A DNA stretch of 64,000 nt from UA16 sp002292325 (GTDB lineage: Bacteria; Bacteroidota; Bacteroidia; Flavobacteriales_D; Sanyastnellaceae): assembly GCA_943788645.1 (NCBI GenBank), contig CALSRC010000015.1:26502-90501 (forward strand), in the 5' to 3' direction. Shown here in pieces: positions 54,465 through 64,000 of this stretch. The position numbers and the translations under genes were made by a program. The stretch's first letter is position 1. Every line of letters starts with the position of its first letter. The notes under the pieces were generated by a model that ran no database searches, was not told the origin of the DNA, and was given only the letters and a program-made list of their open reading frames with translations.

Positions 54465-57400
54465 ATGTTTCAGCAAAAGCAACCCAAACAGCTTTCGAGC
54501 GACTTCAATACCATCACTATTTCGTTGGCTTCACCCGAGATGATTCTCGAGCAGTCACATGGCGAAGTATTGAAACCGGAGACCATCAACTATCGGACTT
54601 ACAAGCCCGAGCGTGATGGCCTCTTTTGTGAGCGGATTTTTGGTCCTGTCAAGGACTTTGAGTGCCATTGTGGCAAGTACAAGCGAATCCGATACAAAGG
54701 AATCGTTTGCGACCGATGCGGTGTCGAGGTAACGGAGAAAAAGGTGCGCCGTGAGCGCATGGGCCACATCCAATTGGTGGTACCGGTAGCTCATATTTGG
54801 TACTTCAAAAGCTTGCCGAATAAAATCGGATACTTGCTTGGCCTTCCTTCTAAGAAGTTGGACCAAATCATCTATTACGAGCGATATGTTGTCATTCAAC
54901 CTGGAATTGCAAAAGGTCCGGAGGACAGTGAGCTCAGTGTGAATGATTTTGTGACCGAGGAAGAATACCTGGATATTCTCGAGACGTTGCCCAAGGAGAA
55001 TCAATACTTGGATGACAAGGACCCCAATAAATTCGTAGCCAAGATGGGAGCGGAAGCTTTGCATGATATGCTTGCGAACCTGGATCTGGATGAATTGTCA
55101 TACAACCTTCGCCATTCGGCAAATACAGAAACTTCACAGCAGCGCAAGAGCGAGGCGTTGAAGCGTCTTCAAGTTGTAGAATCCCTTCGAGATGCGAACT
55201 CACGGATCGTGAATAAGCCCGAATGGATGATCGTTAAGGTCGTTCCGGTGATTCCACCTGAACTCCGTCCTCTGGTGCCGTTGGATGGTGGACGCTTCGC
55301 GACATCGGACTTAAATGACCTGTACCGTCGTGTGATTATCCGAAACAATCGCTTGAAGCGTTTGGTTGAAATCAAGGCTCCAGAGGTGATTTTGAGGAAT
55401 GAAAAGCGCATGCTGCAGGAGGCTGTAGATAGCCTGTTTGATAACAGCCGCAAATCCAGTGCAGTCAAGACGGAAAGCAATCGACCATTGAAATCCCTTT
55501 CGGACAGCCTGAAAGGTAAGCAAGGCCGATTCCGTCAAAACTTGCTCGGAAAACGTGTAGATTACTCTGCACGTTCGGTGATTGTTGTTGGTCCAGATTT
55601 AAAATTGCACGAGTGCGGGTTGCCGAAAAACATGGCGGCGGAATTGTACAAGCCGTTCATCATTCGGAAGATGATCGAGCGAGGCATTGTCAAGACTGTC
55701 AAATCGGCGAAGAAAATCGTTGACGGTAAAGAGCCCGTGGTGTGGGATATTTTGGAAAATGTAATGAAGGGTCATCCGGTTTTACTCAACCGGGCTCCGA
55801 CGCTTCACCGTCTTGGAATTCAGGCCTTTCAACCAAAATTGATTGAGGGCAAAGCCATTCAATTGCATCCTCTTGCCTGTACAGCTTTCAACGCTGACTT
55901 TGATGGTGACCAGATGGCGGTCCACTTGCCTCTTGGCAGTGCAGCTATTTTGGAGGCTCAATTGTTGATGTTGGCTTCACACAATATTCTGAATCCAGCC
56001 AACGGTGCACCAATCGCCGTACCATCGCAAGACATGGTTCTTGGTCTCTATTATATGACCAAGGTCAAGAAAGGAACCAAAGACGAGCCTGTCTCGGGTG
56101 AAGGAATGACATGCTACTCAACAGAGGAGGTGCGCATTGCTTACCAAGAGGGAAAGCTGGACCTGCACGCAGAAATCAAAATGCGTTTTGTTGACGTGAA
56201 TGGAATTGCCAGCATCATCGATACGACTTGTGGGCGAGTGCTTTTCAATGATCATGTTCCTGCTGAAGCCGGATACATCAACGATCTGCTTACCAAGAAG
56301 TCGTTGCGTGGAATCATTTCCCATGTACTGAACAGCACCAATGTTCCACGTACAGCTCAGTTCCTTGATGACATCAAGAAGCTTGGCTTCTATATGGCCT
56401 TCAAGGGCGGATTATCGTTCAACCTGAATGATGTAATCATTCCCGATGAGAAAGTGAAATTGGTCGATTCTGCCAAAGATCAGGTGGCAGAGGTATATGG
56501 AGAACTACAACATGGGTCTCATTACGAACAACGAGCGGTACAATCAGATCATCGACATCTGGACGCATACCAATTCAAAGTTGACGAATATCTTGATGGA
56601 CCGGATTGAAACGGACAAGCAAGGATTCAACTCGATCTACATGATGATGCACTCCGGAGCACGTGGTTCGAAAGAACAGATACGACAGCTCTCTGGAATG
56701 CGTGGATTGATGGCCAAGCCACAAAAGTCGTCTGCTACAGGAGGTCAAGACATCATTGAGAATCCGATCCTTTCGAACTTTAAAGAGGGATTGTCCATCC
56801 TGGAGTACTTCATCTCAACGCACGGTGCACGAAAGGGATTGGCGGATACGGCTTTGAAAACGGCCGACGCGGGTTACTTGACGCGTCGATTGGTGGATGT
56901 CGCTCAAGATGTCATCATTACCGAAGAAGATTGCTTGACATTAAGAGGTGTCGTTGCGACTCCCCTTCGCAAGAATGATGACATAACGGAGAGGCAGTTG
57001 GTGACCGCATAGAATTGTAGGCCGTACTTCTCTTGAGCGACGTCGTTCATCCGTCTACTGGATGAGGTTAATCGTGGTGGGCTGTCAGGAGAAATCATTA
57101 CCATGCAACAGCCATGGCCGATTGAGGTAGACAATGCGGGAATTGATGATGGTGGAGAGTGCGCTCGCCGTTCTGACCTGTGAGTCCATGTCAAAGGCGT
57201 TTGCGTCGAAATGCTACGGTCGTAACCTCGCCTCGGCCAGACCGCGTCCAGAGTGGGCGAAGCGGTTGGTGTCATTGCCGCCCAATCCATTGGTGAGCCT
57301 GGAACGCAGTTGACGCTCCGTACGTTCCACGTTGGGGGTACCGCCTCTAACATTGCAGAGGAATCGACGATGTTGGCGAAATTCGACGGGGTAGTTGAGT

Positions 57401-58793
57401 TCGATGAGCTGCGTACGGTAGACGGTCCAAAGGATCCAGTTACTGGAGAACCTGAAAAAATCGTTATTGGCCGTACAGGTGAAATGAAGATTGTTGACGG
57501 TAAGTCGGGTCACTTACGTTCTACGAATAACATTCCTTACGGAGCTAAGTTATTCATTGAAGCAGGTGATAAAATTGGCAAGGGTGACGCGATTTGTGAA
57601 TGGGATCCATACAACGCGGTAATCATTGCTGAAACAGCCGGTACAATTAAGTTTGAAAATGTAATTGAAGGAATTACATACCGAGTCGAGATTGACGAAC
57701 AAACTGGTTTCCAAGAAAAGGTGATCTCTGAAATGAGGGATAAGAAGAAGATCCCAACCGTTCAGATCGTCACTAAGAAAGGAGAGGTGATTAAGGCCTA
57801 CAACCTGCCGGTTGGAGCCCACATCATGATTAATGATGGTGATAAGATAGAAGCTGGAGCTGTACTCGTGAAAATTCCACGTAATAGCGCAAAAGCAGGG
57901 GATATTACCGGAGGTCTTCCACGTGTGACCGAATTGTTCGAAGCGCGTAACCCTTCCAACCCAGCGGTTGTTTCGGAGATCGACGGTATTGTTTCTTACG
58001 GTAAAATCAAGCGTGGTAACCGAGAAGTAATTGTTGAAAGTAAATCAGGTCAGGTTAAGAAATACTTGGTGAATCTTTCGAAACAAATTCTCGTTCAAGA
58101 AAACGATTACGTACGTGCTGGAATGTCATTATCTGATGGTGCTACCACGCCAACCGATATTTTGAGTATCAAAGGAACAACAGCTGTTCAAGAATATATC
58201 GTGAATGAAATCCAAGAGGTTTACCGACTTCAAGGGGTGAAGATTAACGATAAACACTTTGAAGTAATTGTTCGCCAAATGATGCGTAAAGTGCAAATTG
58301 TTGACTCGGGAGATACTAAGTTCCTCGAGCACCAATTGATTCACAAGTACGACTTCATGGAAGAAAACGACTGGATTTTCAATAAGCTTGTGGTAACAGA
58401 TCAAGGAGAAAGTGAAAAACTACTCAATGGTCAAATCATTACTCCAAGAGAATTGAGAGATGAGAATTCTTTCTTGAAACGTAACGATAAGGCAGTAGTA
58501 GAGCTCGTGAAGCATTGCCGGCAGTGGCTCGACCATTGCTGCAGGGAATCACACGTGCATCGCTGCAAACCAAGTCATTCATTTCGGCGGCTTCTTTCCA
58601 AGAAACAACGAAAGTGTTGAATGAGGCGGCTGTAAGCGGTAAACAGGACTTCTTGCGAGGCCTCAAGGAAAATGTCATCGTTGGTCACTTGATTCCGGCA
58701 GGAACAGGTACCCGCGTGTTTACCGAGAAGAAAACCATCACACGACGACCCAACCCAGAATTGGCTCCCGTTGAAGAGAAGGAAGAAGCTTGA
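54465..58793 (+). CDS. rpoC: DNA-directed RNA polymerase subunit beta' (several frame breaks)
   Basis: About 1430 residues when bridged. The first zinc site ECHCGKYKRIRYKGIVCDRC and the catalytic NADFDGDQMAVHLPLGSA are intact. Open pieces are 54465-56609, 56497-57012, 57253-58620 and 58515-58793. The first break (+1, near 56496) lies in AEVYENYNMGLITNNERY. From 57004 to 57252 the sequence holds recognisable RIVGRTSLE, LTCES and CYGRNLASAR in different frames, so many indels are needed there; this is the second zinc site region. GEAVGVIAAQSIGEPGTQLT resumes at 57256. The last break (one base missing near 58512) restores ALPAVARPLLQGITRASLQT. Confidence 0.93.
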
Positions 58794-58818
58794 AGCCATT
58801 TCTTTTGATGACTGAACG

Positions 58819-58847
58819 AAAAAGCCCGTCGGAAGACGGGCTTTTTT
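58819..58847. terminator. Bidirectional intrinsic terminator after rpoC
   Basis: AAAAAGCCCGTC pairs with GACGGGCTTTTT around GGAA, with T residues on both strands. It can end rpoC (+) and the convergent gene at 58888 (-). Confidence 0.92.
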
Positions 58848-58887
58848 GTGGGAAATTTTTCGCGCAATGAATGCTGCGTCTGTCGTG

Positions 58888-60324
58888 CTAGGACTCAGGT
58901 GATATGGCTCGGGCAGCCGCCTTGGCGGCATCCTCTGGGTTTGATTTGCCTCCAGTCGGAGCGATGCCACAAAAGCCGAACAGACAATTTTCTTTGATGA
59001 TGCGATCGACGAAATCCGGAACCATGGCTTCCCAGCCATCATCGCCTGACTTAATCATGTCCAGGGCGTCTTTGCTGAAAATTCCGAGAACCGCCTCATC
59101 GTATGGGATGTCTACCACGCGCTTGTTGAATCGAAGATAATCGAACAGCGGCTGCATTCGGGGATGAACCGGAGTGGTCTCAACGGTCCACAGCTCACCT
59201 GTCGGTTGATCTTTCCAAGGATAGAGGTAAATTTTGAGATCCCGATTGAATAAAATTCCGAATGCCTCAAGAATTCCACCATTCAGGTCTCGGTAATATT
59301 TTTCATCAAATACCAATGACAGTGTATTGGCGCCCATAATGACGCCCATTCTTTTCTTTGTGTGCCGAGAGAAAAATTCAATGAGCTTATAGTATTTCTG
59401 ATAATTTGATATGAGCACCGTTTGGCCAATCGAACAGAGGATATCCGCTCGGTCCAGAAAATCTTGCTCATCAATGTCTCCTTCTGCAGATAGGTTGTTC
59501 AGTGTGATCTCGAAGAGCACTTGGATGTCTTCTTCCTCGACTTTATGTTCCTGTTTGAACTGTTGCAAGCCTTTCGAAATCATGTCGATGCTCACCTTGG
59601 TCACGGGACGGAAGGATCCTCTGATTGCGAGGATGTTTTTCTTGTAGAGGACGTCTGACGCCTGCAAATTCCGCCCATCAGGCGAGAATATTACAGCATC
59701 GGTCATCCCATTCTTCACCAGTTGCAGCGAAAGCAAGCGATTGTCGACCTCTTCAAAATCCGGACCGTTCATTTCAATCATGTCGATTTCCACTTGGTCT
59801 CGATCGAGGTTGTCATACAGTGACTGTAAAAGCGCTTTGGGCTGTTTATAGAAAAAGACGCAGCCATAAATGAGATTGACGCCCAACATTCCAACCGTTT
59901 GATGCTGGGCCAAAGCGTCTTGTTCGTGGAATCGAGCGTGCAAGATTACCTCGTTGGGTTCACGATCAGGTGCTGTTTGGAATTTAAGTCCGAACCAACC
60001 GTGTCCTTGAATGGTTTTGTGGTAGTTGATCGTTGCCACCGTATTGGCGAAGGCAAAAAAATGCTTGGAACCGTGTTCTTTTCGATCCAATCGATCTTCC
60101 ATCAATTGGTATTCATGAAGAAGCATTTTCCGGACGCGACTTTCACAGACGTACCGGCTGCTCTCTTCCTCGCCGTAGATCGCATCTGAGAACTTCTTAT
60201 CGTAGGCGGAAATGGCTTTTGCAATCGTGCCTGAGGCACCTCCAGCCCGAAAGAAATGCCGAACGACCTCCTGGCCAGCGCCGATTTCAGCGAAGGTTCC
60301 GTACAAATCCTGATTCAAATTCAT
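58888..60324 (-). CDS. Conserved Bacteroidota protein of unknown function (often misnamed)
   Basis: From the ATG at 60324 the product has 478 residues: MNLNQDLYGTFAEIGAGQEV and VRHFFRAGGASGTIAKAISA, then AYDKKFSDAIYGE, KTIQGHGWFGLKFQT, DNRLLSLQLVKNGMTDAVIF and YKKNILAIRGSFRPVTK. I recognise this as a near-universal Bacteroidota family. From memory its members are often labelled TonB-dependent receptor or nicotinate-nucleotide adenylyltransferase, but it has no signal peptide, no barrel and no nucleotidyltransferase HxGH motif. It is probably cytosolic. A TTG start at 60372 would add 16 residues (ESNRVILSAKQKALR) that look conserved and may be real. A TACATTTG promoter element lies upstream. 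Confidence 0.8.
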   Translation of the reverse strand: MNLNQDLYGTFAEIGAGQEVVRHFFRAGGASGTIAKAISAYDKKFSDAIYGEEESSRYVCESRVRKMLLHEYQLMEDRLDRKEHGSKHFFAFANTVATINYHKTIQGHGWFGLKFQTAPDREPNEVILHARFHEQDALAQHQTVGMLGVNLIYGCVFFYKQPKALLQSLYDNLDRDQVEIDMIEMNGPDFEEVDNRLLSLQLVKNGMTDAVIFSPDGRNLQASDVLYKKNILAIRGSFRPVTKVSIDMISKGLQQFKQEHKVEEEDIQVLFEITLNNLSAEGDIDEQDFLDRADILCSIGQTVLISNYQKYYKLIEFFSRHTKKRMGVIMGANTLSLVFDEKYYRDLNGGILEAFGILFNRDLKIYLYPWKDQPTGELWTVETTPVHPRMQPLFDYLRFNKRVVDIPYDEAVLGIFSKDALDMIKSGDDGWEAMVPDFVDRIIKENCLFGFCGIAPTGGKSNPEDAAKAAARAISPES

Positions 60325-60405
60325 GCGAAGGGCTTTCTGCTTTGCAGAGAGAATGACGCGATTGGATTCCAAAACGATGTAGTTTTTGGTGAAGGTCGAT
60401 TTCAA

Positions 60406-60413
60406 CAAATGTA
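60406..60413 (-). promoter_or_regulatory. -7 element TACATTTG of the conserved unknown gene
   Basis: On the minus strand TACATTTG lies 33 bp before the possible TTG start (60372) and 81 bp before the ATG (60324). It stands back to back with the plus-strand element at 60430, 16 bp apart. Confidence 0.5.
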
Positions 60414-60429
60414 CGATTTGAACAGCGCG

Positions 60430-60437
60430 TACCTTTG
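60430..60437 (+). promoter_or_regulatory. -7 element TACCTTTG directly before the MBL-fold gene
   Basis: TACCTTTG ends four bases before the ATG at 60442, which predicts a leaderless message. No TTTG at the optimal distance is seen. Confidence 0.5.
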
Positions 60438-60441
60438 CGAT

Positions 60442-61224
60442 ATGGAGGTGGAATTCACTTTTCTTGGAACAGGTACATCCCAGGGTGTTCCCATTATTGC
60501 ATGTGAGTGTCCTGTTTGTTCCAGTTTGGATGCCCGTGATCAACGACTCAGGAGCTCAGTTCTCGTGAAGGTGTCAGGGGCTGCCGTTGTAATTGATACC
60601 GGGCCAGATTTCCGGCAACAATGCTTGCGGGCGGGCGTGAAGGAATTGGATGCAGTGGTTTTTACGCATGAGCACAAGGATCACGTAGCGGGATTGGATG
60701 ACATTCGGCCTTTCAACTTCAGAAGCCGACGTGACATGCCGGTCTACGCCACTCAACGTGTTCAAGAAGCGTTGAATCGAGAATTCAAATACATTTTTGA
60801 ATCCACTTATCCTGGTGTGCCGAAAGTAAAGCTGCATACAATCAGCACGGATGCATTTGACATCCATGGAACGGTTTGGTGGCCTTTGCCCGTTCATCAT
60901 CATCAGCTTCCAGTTCTGGGATTTCGCGTAGGCGGTTTTGCCTACATTACAGATGCGAACCAAATTTCGGAGCAAGCCCTGTCTCGTTTAGTTGGTGTGG
61001 ATGTTTTAGTGCTCAATGCACTCAGGCGTGAGCCACATCTTTCTCACTTCACATTGGAAGAAGCCGTTGAATGGGCCCAGCGCATTGGAGCGAGGCAAAC
61101 ATATTTCACGCACATTAGCCATCAATTGGGCAAGCACGCTACCGTGGAAAATGAGCTACCAGAGGGCATACAATTAGCTTACGATGGGTTGACAGGTATG
61201 GCGTTCGGGAAAGGCTGTGTTTGA
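60442..61224 (+). CDS. MBL-fold metallo-hydrolase, PhnP-like
   Basis: The 260-residue protein is a metallo-beta-lactamase-fold phosphodiesterase-type enzyme. FLGTGTSQGVPIIACECPVC has the cysteine-bearing loop of the PhnP/YcbJ-like group. The metal ligands are in VVFTHEHKDHVAGLDDIRPF (His76, His78, Asp80, His81), and further metal residues lie in YITDANQ and FTHISHQLG. The substrate may be a cyclic phosphodiester, as for PhnP, but no phosphonate genes are near. The ATG at 60442 is chosen because homology begins there. Confidence 0.88.
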   Translation: MEVEFTFLGTGTSQGVPIIACECPVCSSLDARDQRLRSSVLVKVSGAAVVIDTGPDFRQQCLRAGVKELDAVVFTHEHKDHVAGLDDIRPFNFRSRRDMPVYATQRVQEALNREFKYIFESTYPGVPKVKLHTISTDAFDIHGTVWWPLPVHHHQLPVLGFRVGGFAYITDANQISEQALSRLVGVDVLVLNALRREPHLSHFTLEEAVEWAQRIGARQTYFTHISHQLGKHATVENELPEGIQLAYDGLTGMAFGKGCV

Positions 61225-61225
61225 G

Positions 61226-61233
61226 TAATTTTG
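61226..61233 (+). promoter_or_regulatory. -7 element TAATTTTG before the acyltransferase
   Basis: TAATTTTG begins just after the preceding stop codon and ends 16 bp before the ATG at 61250. TTCG 18 bp upstream could be a weak -33 element. Confidence 0.5.
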
Positions 61234-61249
61234 CTCCTCAATCAAGACC

Positions 61250-62161
61250 ATGACGGTTACTCTTCTTCGACTCATTTCCCACTTGCCCTATTCTGTGTTG
61301 CATGGGTTGGCTCGCCTGCTGGGTTGGTTCGCCTCCAGCATCCTGAAGTACCGTCAGCAAGTGATTCGTGGAAACTTGAAACGGAGTTTTCCTGAGGCCT
61401 CAGTGCACTGGCTTAAGCAAACGGAACGCTCCTTTTACAATCATTTTGCGGACATTACCTTGGAATCGATTAAGCATTTTTCCATTTCAAATACGGATGC
61501 TTTATCGCGCATGCAGCATCAAAATGTAGCTTTATTCGATGCGTTTTATGACCAGGGGAGAAGTGTGCTAATCGCTGGGGGTCACTTGAACAATTGGGAG
61601 CTTTATGCGATGACTGCACACCAAAGTTTGCCGCACGATGTGATGGCGGTTTACAAGAAACTTTCGGATGCGAAGATGGACGCAGCCGTTCGGGATTCGC
61701 GTCAGCGTTTTGGCCTCGAAATGGTCCGGACAGTTGAGGCGCAGGCTTGGATGCAACAGCATGCGCAAGGAGATGCGCCAAAGGCGATCGTGATGGGGTT
61801 TGATCAAAGTCCAGCTGACCCGAAAAAGTCATGGTGGACTACTTTTTTAGCGCAAGAAACCGCTTGGTATTTTGGGTTAGAAAAGTGGGCGCGAACGTTC
61901 AACTTACCTGTCGTGTATGGCCACATTTACAAAGACAAGCGGGGGTATTATCGGACACGGTATGAACTCGTTGTTGAGCATCCGTTGGATTGGGCTGAGG
62001 GTGCAATTTTGGAGCGATGCATCGCACTGTTGGAAGCAGACATTAAACGCTATCCCTCTGAATGGCTTTGGTCTCACAAGCGTTGGAAGCACAAGCGTCC
62101 GGTTGATCAACCGTTGAACGAGCGACTACCAGTTGCGAACGAAAGAAGTCAAAATGATTGA
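61250..62161 (+). CDS. LpxL/HtrB-like lysophospholipid acyltransferase
   Basis: The 303-residue membrane-associated protein has a hydrophobic N-terminus and the acyltransferase motif GGHLNNWELYAM, where His112 and Glu117 form the HX4(D/E) catalytic pair. Phe/Arg-rich RQQVIRGNLKRSFPE is typical of the family. These enzymes add secondary acyl chains to lipid A; in Bacteroidota some acylate other lipids, so the acceptor is inferred. Its end overlaps the rarA start by 8 nt. Confidence 0.88.
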   Translation: MTVTLLRLISHLPYSVLHGLARLLGWFASSILKYRQQVIRGNLKRSFPEASVHWLKQTERSFYNHFADITLESIKHFSISNTDALSRMQHQNVALFDAFYDQGRSVLIAGGHLNNWELYAMTAHQSLPHDVMAVYKKLSDAKMDAAVRDSRQRFGLEMVRTVEAQAWMQQHAQGDAPKAIVMGFDQSPADPKKSWWTTFLAQETAWYFGLEKWARTFNLPVVYGHIYKDKRGYYRTRYELVVEHPLDWAEGAILERCIALLEADIKRYPSEWLWSHKRWKHKRPVDQPLNERLPVANERSQND

Positions 62162-63428
62162 TGCACCTCTCGCCGAGCGCATGCGCCCGACCAATTTGGA
62201 CGCTTACCTGGGTCAAGGACATTTGATCGGTGAGGAGCAAGTGTTGCGAAAGGCATTGAAGGGAGGGCATGTGCCATCTATGATTCTTTGGGGACCACCT
62301 GGAGTGGGTAAGACGACTTTAGCTAAAATCATAGCCGCACAATCTGATCGGCCTTTCCATGAAATTTCTGCCGTCCAGAGTGGCGTGAAGGAAGTGAGAG
62401 AGGTGATTGCAACGGTCAAACGATCTGGGCTTTTTGCAGGTCGGGCCATTTTGTTCATTGACGAGATTCATCGCTTTTCAAAGTCTCAACAAGATAGCCT
62501 GTTAGGAGCGGTGGAAAAGGGTTTGATCACCTTGATCGGAGCAACAACGGAGAACCCTTCTTTTGAGGTAATACCAGCTTTACTCAGCAGGTCACAAACG
62601 TATGTCCTTGAGTCATTTACACCAGATCAACTAAAGAAGATTGTTATTAATGCGATCGAGCATGATGTGGTTTTGTCTGAGCGGAAAATTGAAGTCAAAG
62701 AATGGGGTGCATTGCTTCGCTCGAGTTCCGGTGATGCACGCCGACTTTTGAATGCATTGGAACTGTTGGTGGAGATGTCTGAAGATGAGATGGTCATCAT
62801 TGACGATGCACGTGTCGTCCAAGCATTGCAATCTTCACACGTGCGGTACGATAAGAAAGGCGACGCACATTATGACATGGCGTCGGCATTGATCAAAAGC
62901 ATTCGTGGCAGCGATCCGAATGCCGCCGTGTATTACTTGGCGCGTATGCTGGCTGGTGGAGAAGACCCCAAGTTCATTGCGCGGCGGTTACTGATATCCG
63001 CTTCAGAAGACATTGGCTTATCGAATCCGAATGCGCTCGTCATGGCCAATGAAACATTTGCTGCAGTCGAACGATTGGGTATGCCTGAAGGGAGGATTCC
63101 TTTGGCCCAATGCGCGGTTTATTTGGCGACAAGTGAGAAAAGTAATGCATCGTATGCGGCGATCAATTTGGCGCTGCAGGCCGTGCGGGAAACAGGCGAC
63201 CTGCCTGTTCCATTGCATCTTCGGAATGCGCCTACGCAGTTGATGAAGGACTTGGGGCACGGCATGGGTTATCAGTACGATCATTCCTCCAAATCATCTT
63301 TTTCAGGTCAGGAATTTCTTCCGGATGAGATCAGTGGTACGGTATTTTATGAGCCTGGCACCAATGCACGCGAGGAAAAGATGCGCCAGGCTTTGCGGGC
63401 AAATTGGAAAGAAAAATACGGTTACTGA
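62154..63428 (+). CDS. rarA: Replication-associated recombination protein A (AAA+ ATPase)
   Basis: RarA (MgsA) acts at stalled replication forks and with single-strand-binding protein. From the ATG at 62154 it has 424 residues: MRPTNLDAYLGQGHLIG, Walker A LWGPPGVGKTTLAKII (Lys53), Walker B FIDEIHRFSKSQQDSLLGAV, sensor 1 GATTENPSF and the C-terminal tetramerisation region with ARRLLISASEDIGLSNPNAL. An in-frame TTG at 62133 is less likely. The last 7 nt overlap the convergent subtilase. Confidence 0.95.
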   Translation: MIDAPLAERMRPTNLDAYLGQGHLIGEEQVLRKALKGGHVPSMILWGPPGVGKTTLAKIIAAQSDRPFHEISAVQSGVKEVREVIATVKRSGLFAGRAILFIDEIHRFSKSQQDSLLGAVEKGLITLIGATTENPSFEVIPALLSRSQTYVLESFTPDQLKKIVINAIEHDVVLSERKIEVKEWGALLRSSSGDARRLLNALELLVEMSEDEMVIIDDARVVQALQSSHVRYDKKGDAHYDMASALIKSIRGSDPNAAVYYLARMLAGGEDPKFIARRLLISASEDIGLSNPNALVMANETFAAVERLGMPEGRIPLAQCAVYLATSEKSNASYAAINLALQAVRETGDLPVPLHLRNAPTQLMKDLGHGMGYQYDHSSKSSFSGQEFLPDEISGTVFYEPGTNAREEKMRQALRANWKEKYGY

Positions 63429-64000
63429 GGGGTGAAAATCCAAGGGGTAGCTGCAATGGGCGTCCCTTCTTGAAGCAACTGAAAGATGTACTGGCCACTG
63501 GTCATGTGATTTCCTAAATCAATCCATCCCTGGCGTTGCCCTTCGCTCGTTTTCCATTCGGTAATCGTGCCTTCTGCGTACAATTGTCCTTGAAGGGTGT
63601 AAAGCTTCCAATGGTCGGGGCCATCCAGCGCATTGGCCAACCATCGAACGACACCCGAGGAGGAAGGATTCGGAAATAACACCATGGAATTTGCGCTTCC
63701 TTTCCAGGTCGCTGCCCCGCCTGCATCAAGTGCGGAAAAAGCAATGCGCATGTCGGGTATGCCATGCCCCATGCTGTCGTTGGGTTGGGTGAATAAATGT
63801 CCTGATGCTATAACAGCCTCCCGTATTTCTGCGGCGCTAGCTGAAGGAAATGCCTGCCATAAACACGCCACTGCACCGCATACGATGGGAGAGGAAAAGC
63901 TGGTGCCATTGCCTCTTCGAATGGTTGAATCAGCGAATGGATAAGCGGCTTGCACACCAAGTGCCATGACATCTGGCTTGATTCGTCCATCCGCCGTTGG
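63422..64000 (-). CDS. Subtilisin-like S8 peptidase with T9SS sorting domain (N-terminal part outside window)
   Basis: The visible 192 residues are the C-terminal end of a secreted serine protease. DGRIKPDVMALG and GNGTSFSSPIVCGAVACLWQ hold the catalytic Ser of family S8. About 80 residues further begins a Por secretion tail: MVLFPNPSSSGVVRW and GQYIFQLLQEG with a short C-terminus. The frame is open to the right edge, so Asp and His of the triad and the signal peptide lie beyond it. A cell-surface or released protease is expected. Confidence 0.88.
   Translation of the reverse strand, partial: PTADGRIKPDVMALGVQAAYPFADSTIRRGNGTSFSSPIVCGAVACLWQAFPSASAAEIREAVIASGHLFTQPNDSMGHGIPDMRIAFSALDAGGAATWKGSANSMVLFPNPSSSGVVRWLANALDGPDHWKLYTLQGQLYAEGTITEWKTSEGQRQGWIDLGNHMTSGQYIFQLLQEGTPIAATPWIFTPQ

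Overview
The window reads as ordinary chromosome of a Bacteroidota bacterium, most likely Flavobacteriales. The evidence is a type III glutamine synthetase, two proteins with type IX secretion (T9SS) C-terminal sorting domains, a TonB-dependent receptor with an N-terminal carboxypeptidase-like domain, a DnaX without the Cys4 zinc module, and promoters of the TTTG-N19-TAnnTTTG type. I saw no phage, insertion sequence, CRISPR array, defence island or rRNA operon. Genus and species cannot be told from this sequence.

Layout. 1-6.2 kb: folK (cut by the window edge) divergent from sppA, a small lipoprotein, a family 2 glycosyltransferase, an ECF-like sigma factor and rsmG, converging on an orphan OmpR-type regulator. 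6.2-13 kb: a compact menaquinone operon (hotdog thioesterase, menF, menD, menA, menC, menE) running into rdgB. 13-17 kb: accA, an OmpA/TPR lipoprotein and an S37-type peptidase. 17-21 kb, minus strand: a SpoU/TrmH methyltransferase, uvrB, and the rpsF-rpsR-rplI operon. 21-31.5 kb: dnaX, a TonB-dependent receptor, small genes, a PLP aminotransferase and a large secreted PNGase F-like protein. 31.6-44 kb: glutamine synthetase III, a PorE-like envelope protein, purM, prfA, pyrF, a K+ channel, an AGCS symporter, an HhH protein, apt and an acyl-CoA dehydrogenase. 44-58.8 kb: the information-processing block rpsU, xerC, hpf, tRNA-Thr/Tyr/Gly/Thr, tuf, tRNA-Trp, secE, nusG, rplK, rplA, rplJ, rplL, rpoB, rpoC. 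58.9-64 kb: a conserved protein of unknown function, an MBL-fold hydrolase, an LpxL-like acyltransferase, rarA, and the C-terminal part of a subtilase with a T9SS tail.

The main complication is that many genes have broken reading frames although their protein sequence is otherwise well conserved: accA, the OmpA/TPR lipoprotein, trmH, the PNGase F-like gene, xerC, hpf, tuf and rpoC. Several of these are essential. Most breaks move the frame by +1, as a single inserted base would, and about 250 bp of rpoC is scrambled across all three frames. Unpolished long-read sequence or assembly error explains this better than gene decay. I annotate these loci as single genes spanning the breaks and say where each break lies.

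The signals most worth following biologically are: a repeated arrangement in which the promoter -7 element ends exactly four bases before the ATG, suggesting leaderless mRNAs; a structured convergent gap at 5284-5514 holding a perfect CRP-type palindrome; a PNGase F-like protein with an inserted LamG-like domain; and a block of lower G+C inside rpoC bounded on both sides by frame breaks. No clearly new multi-gene system was found.
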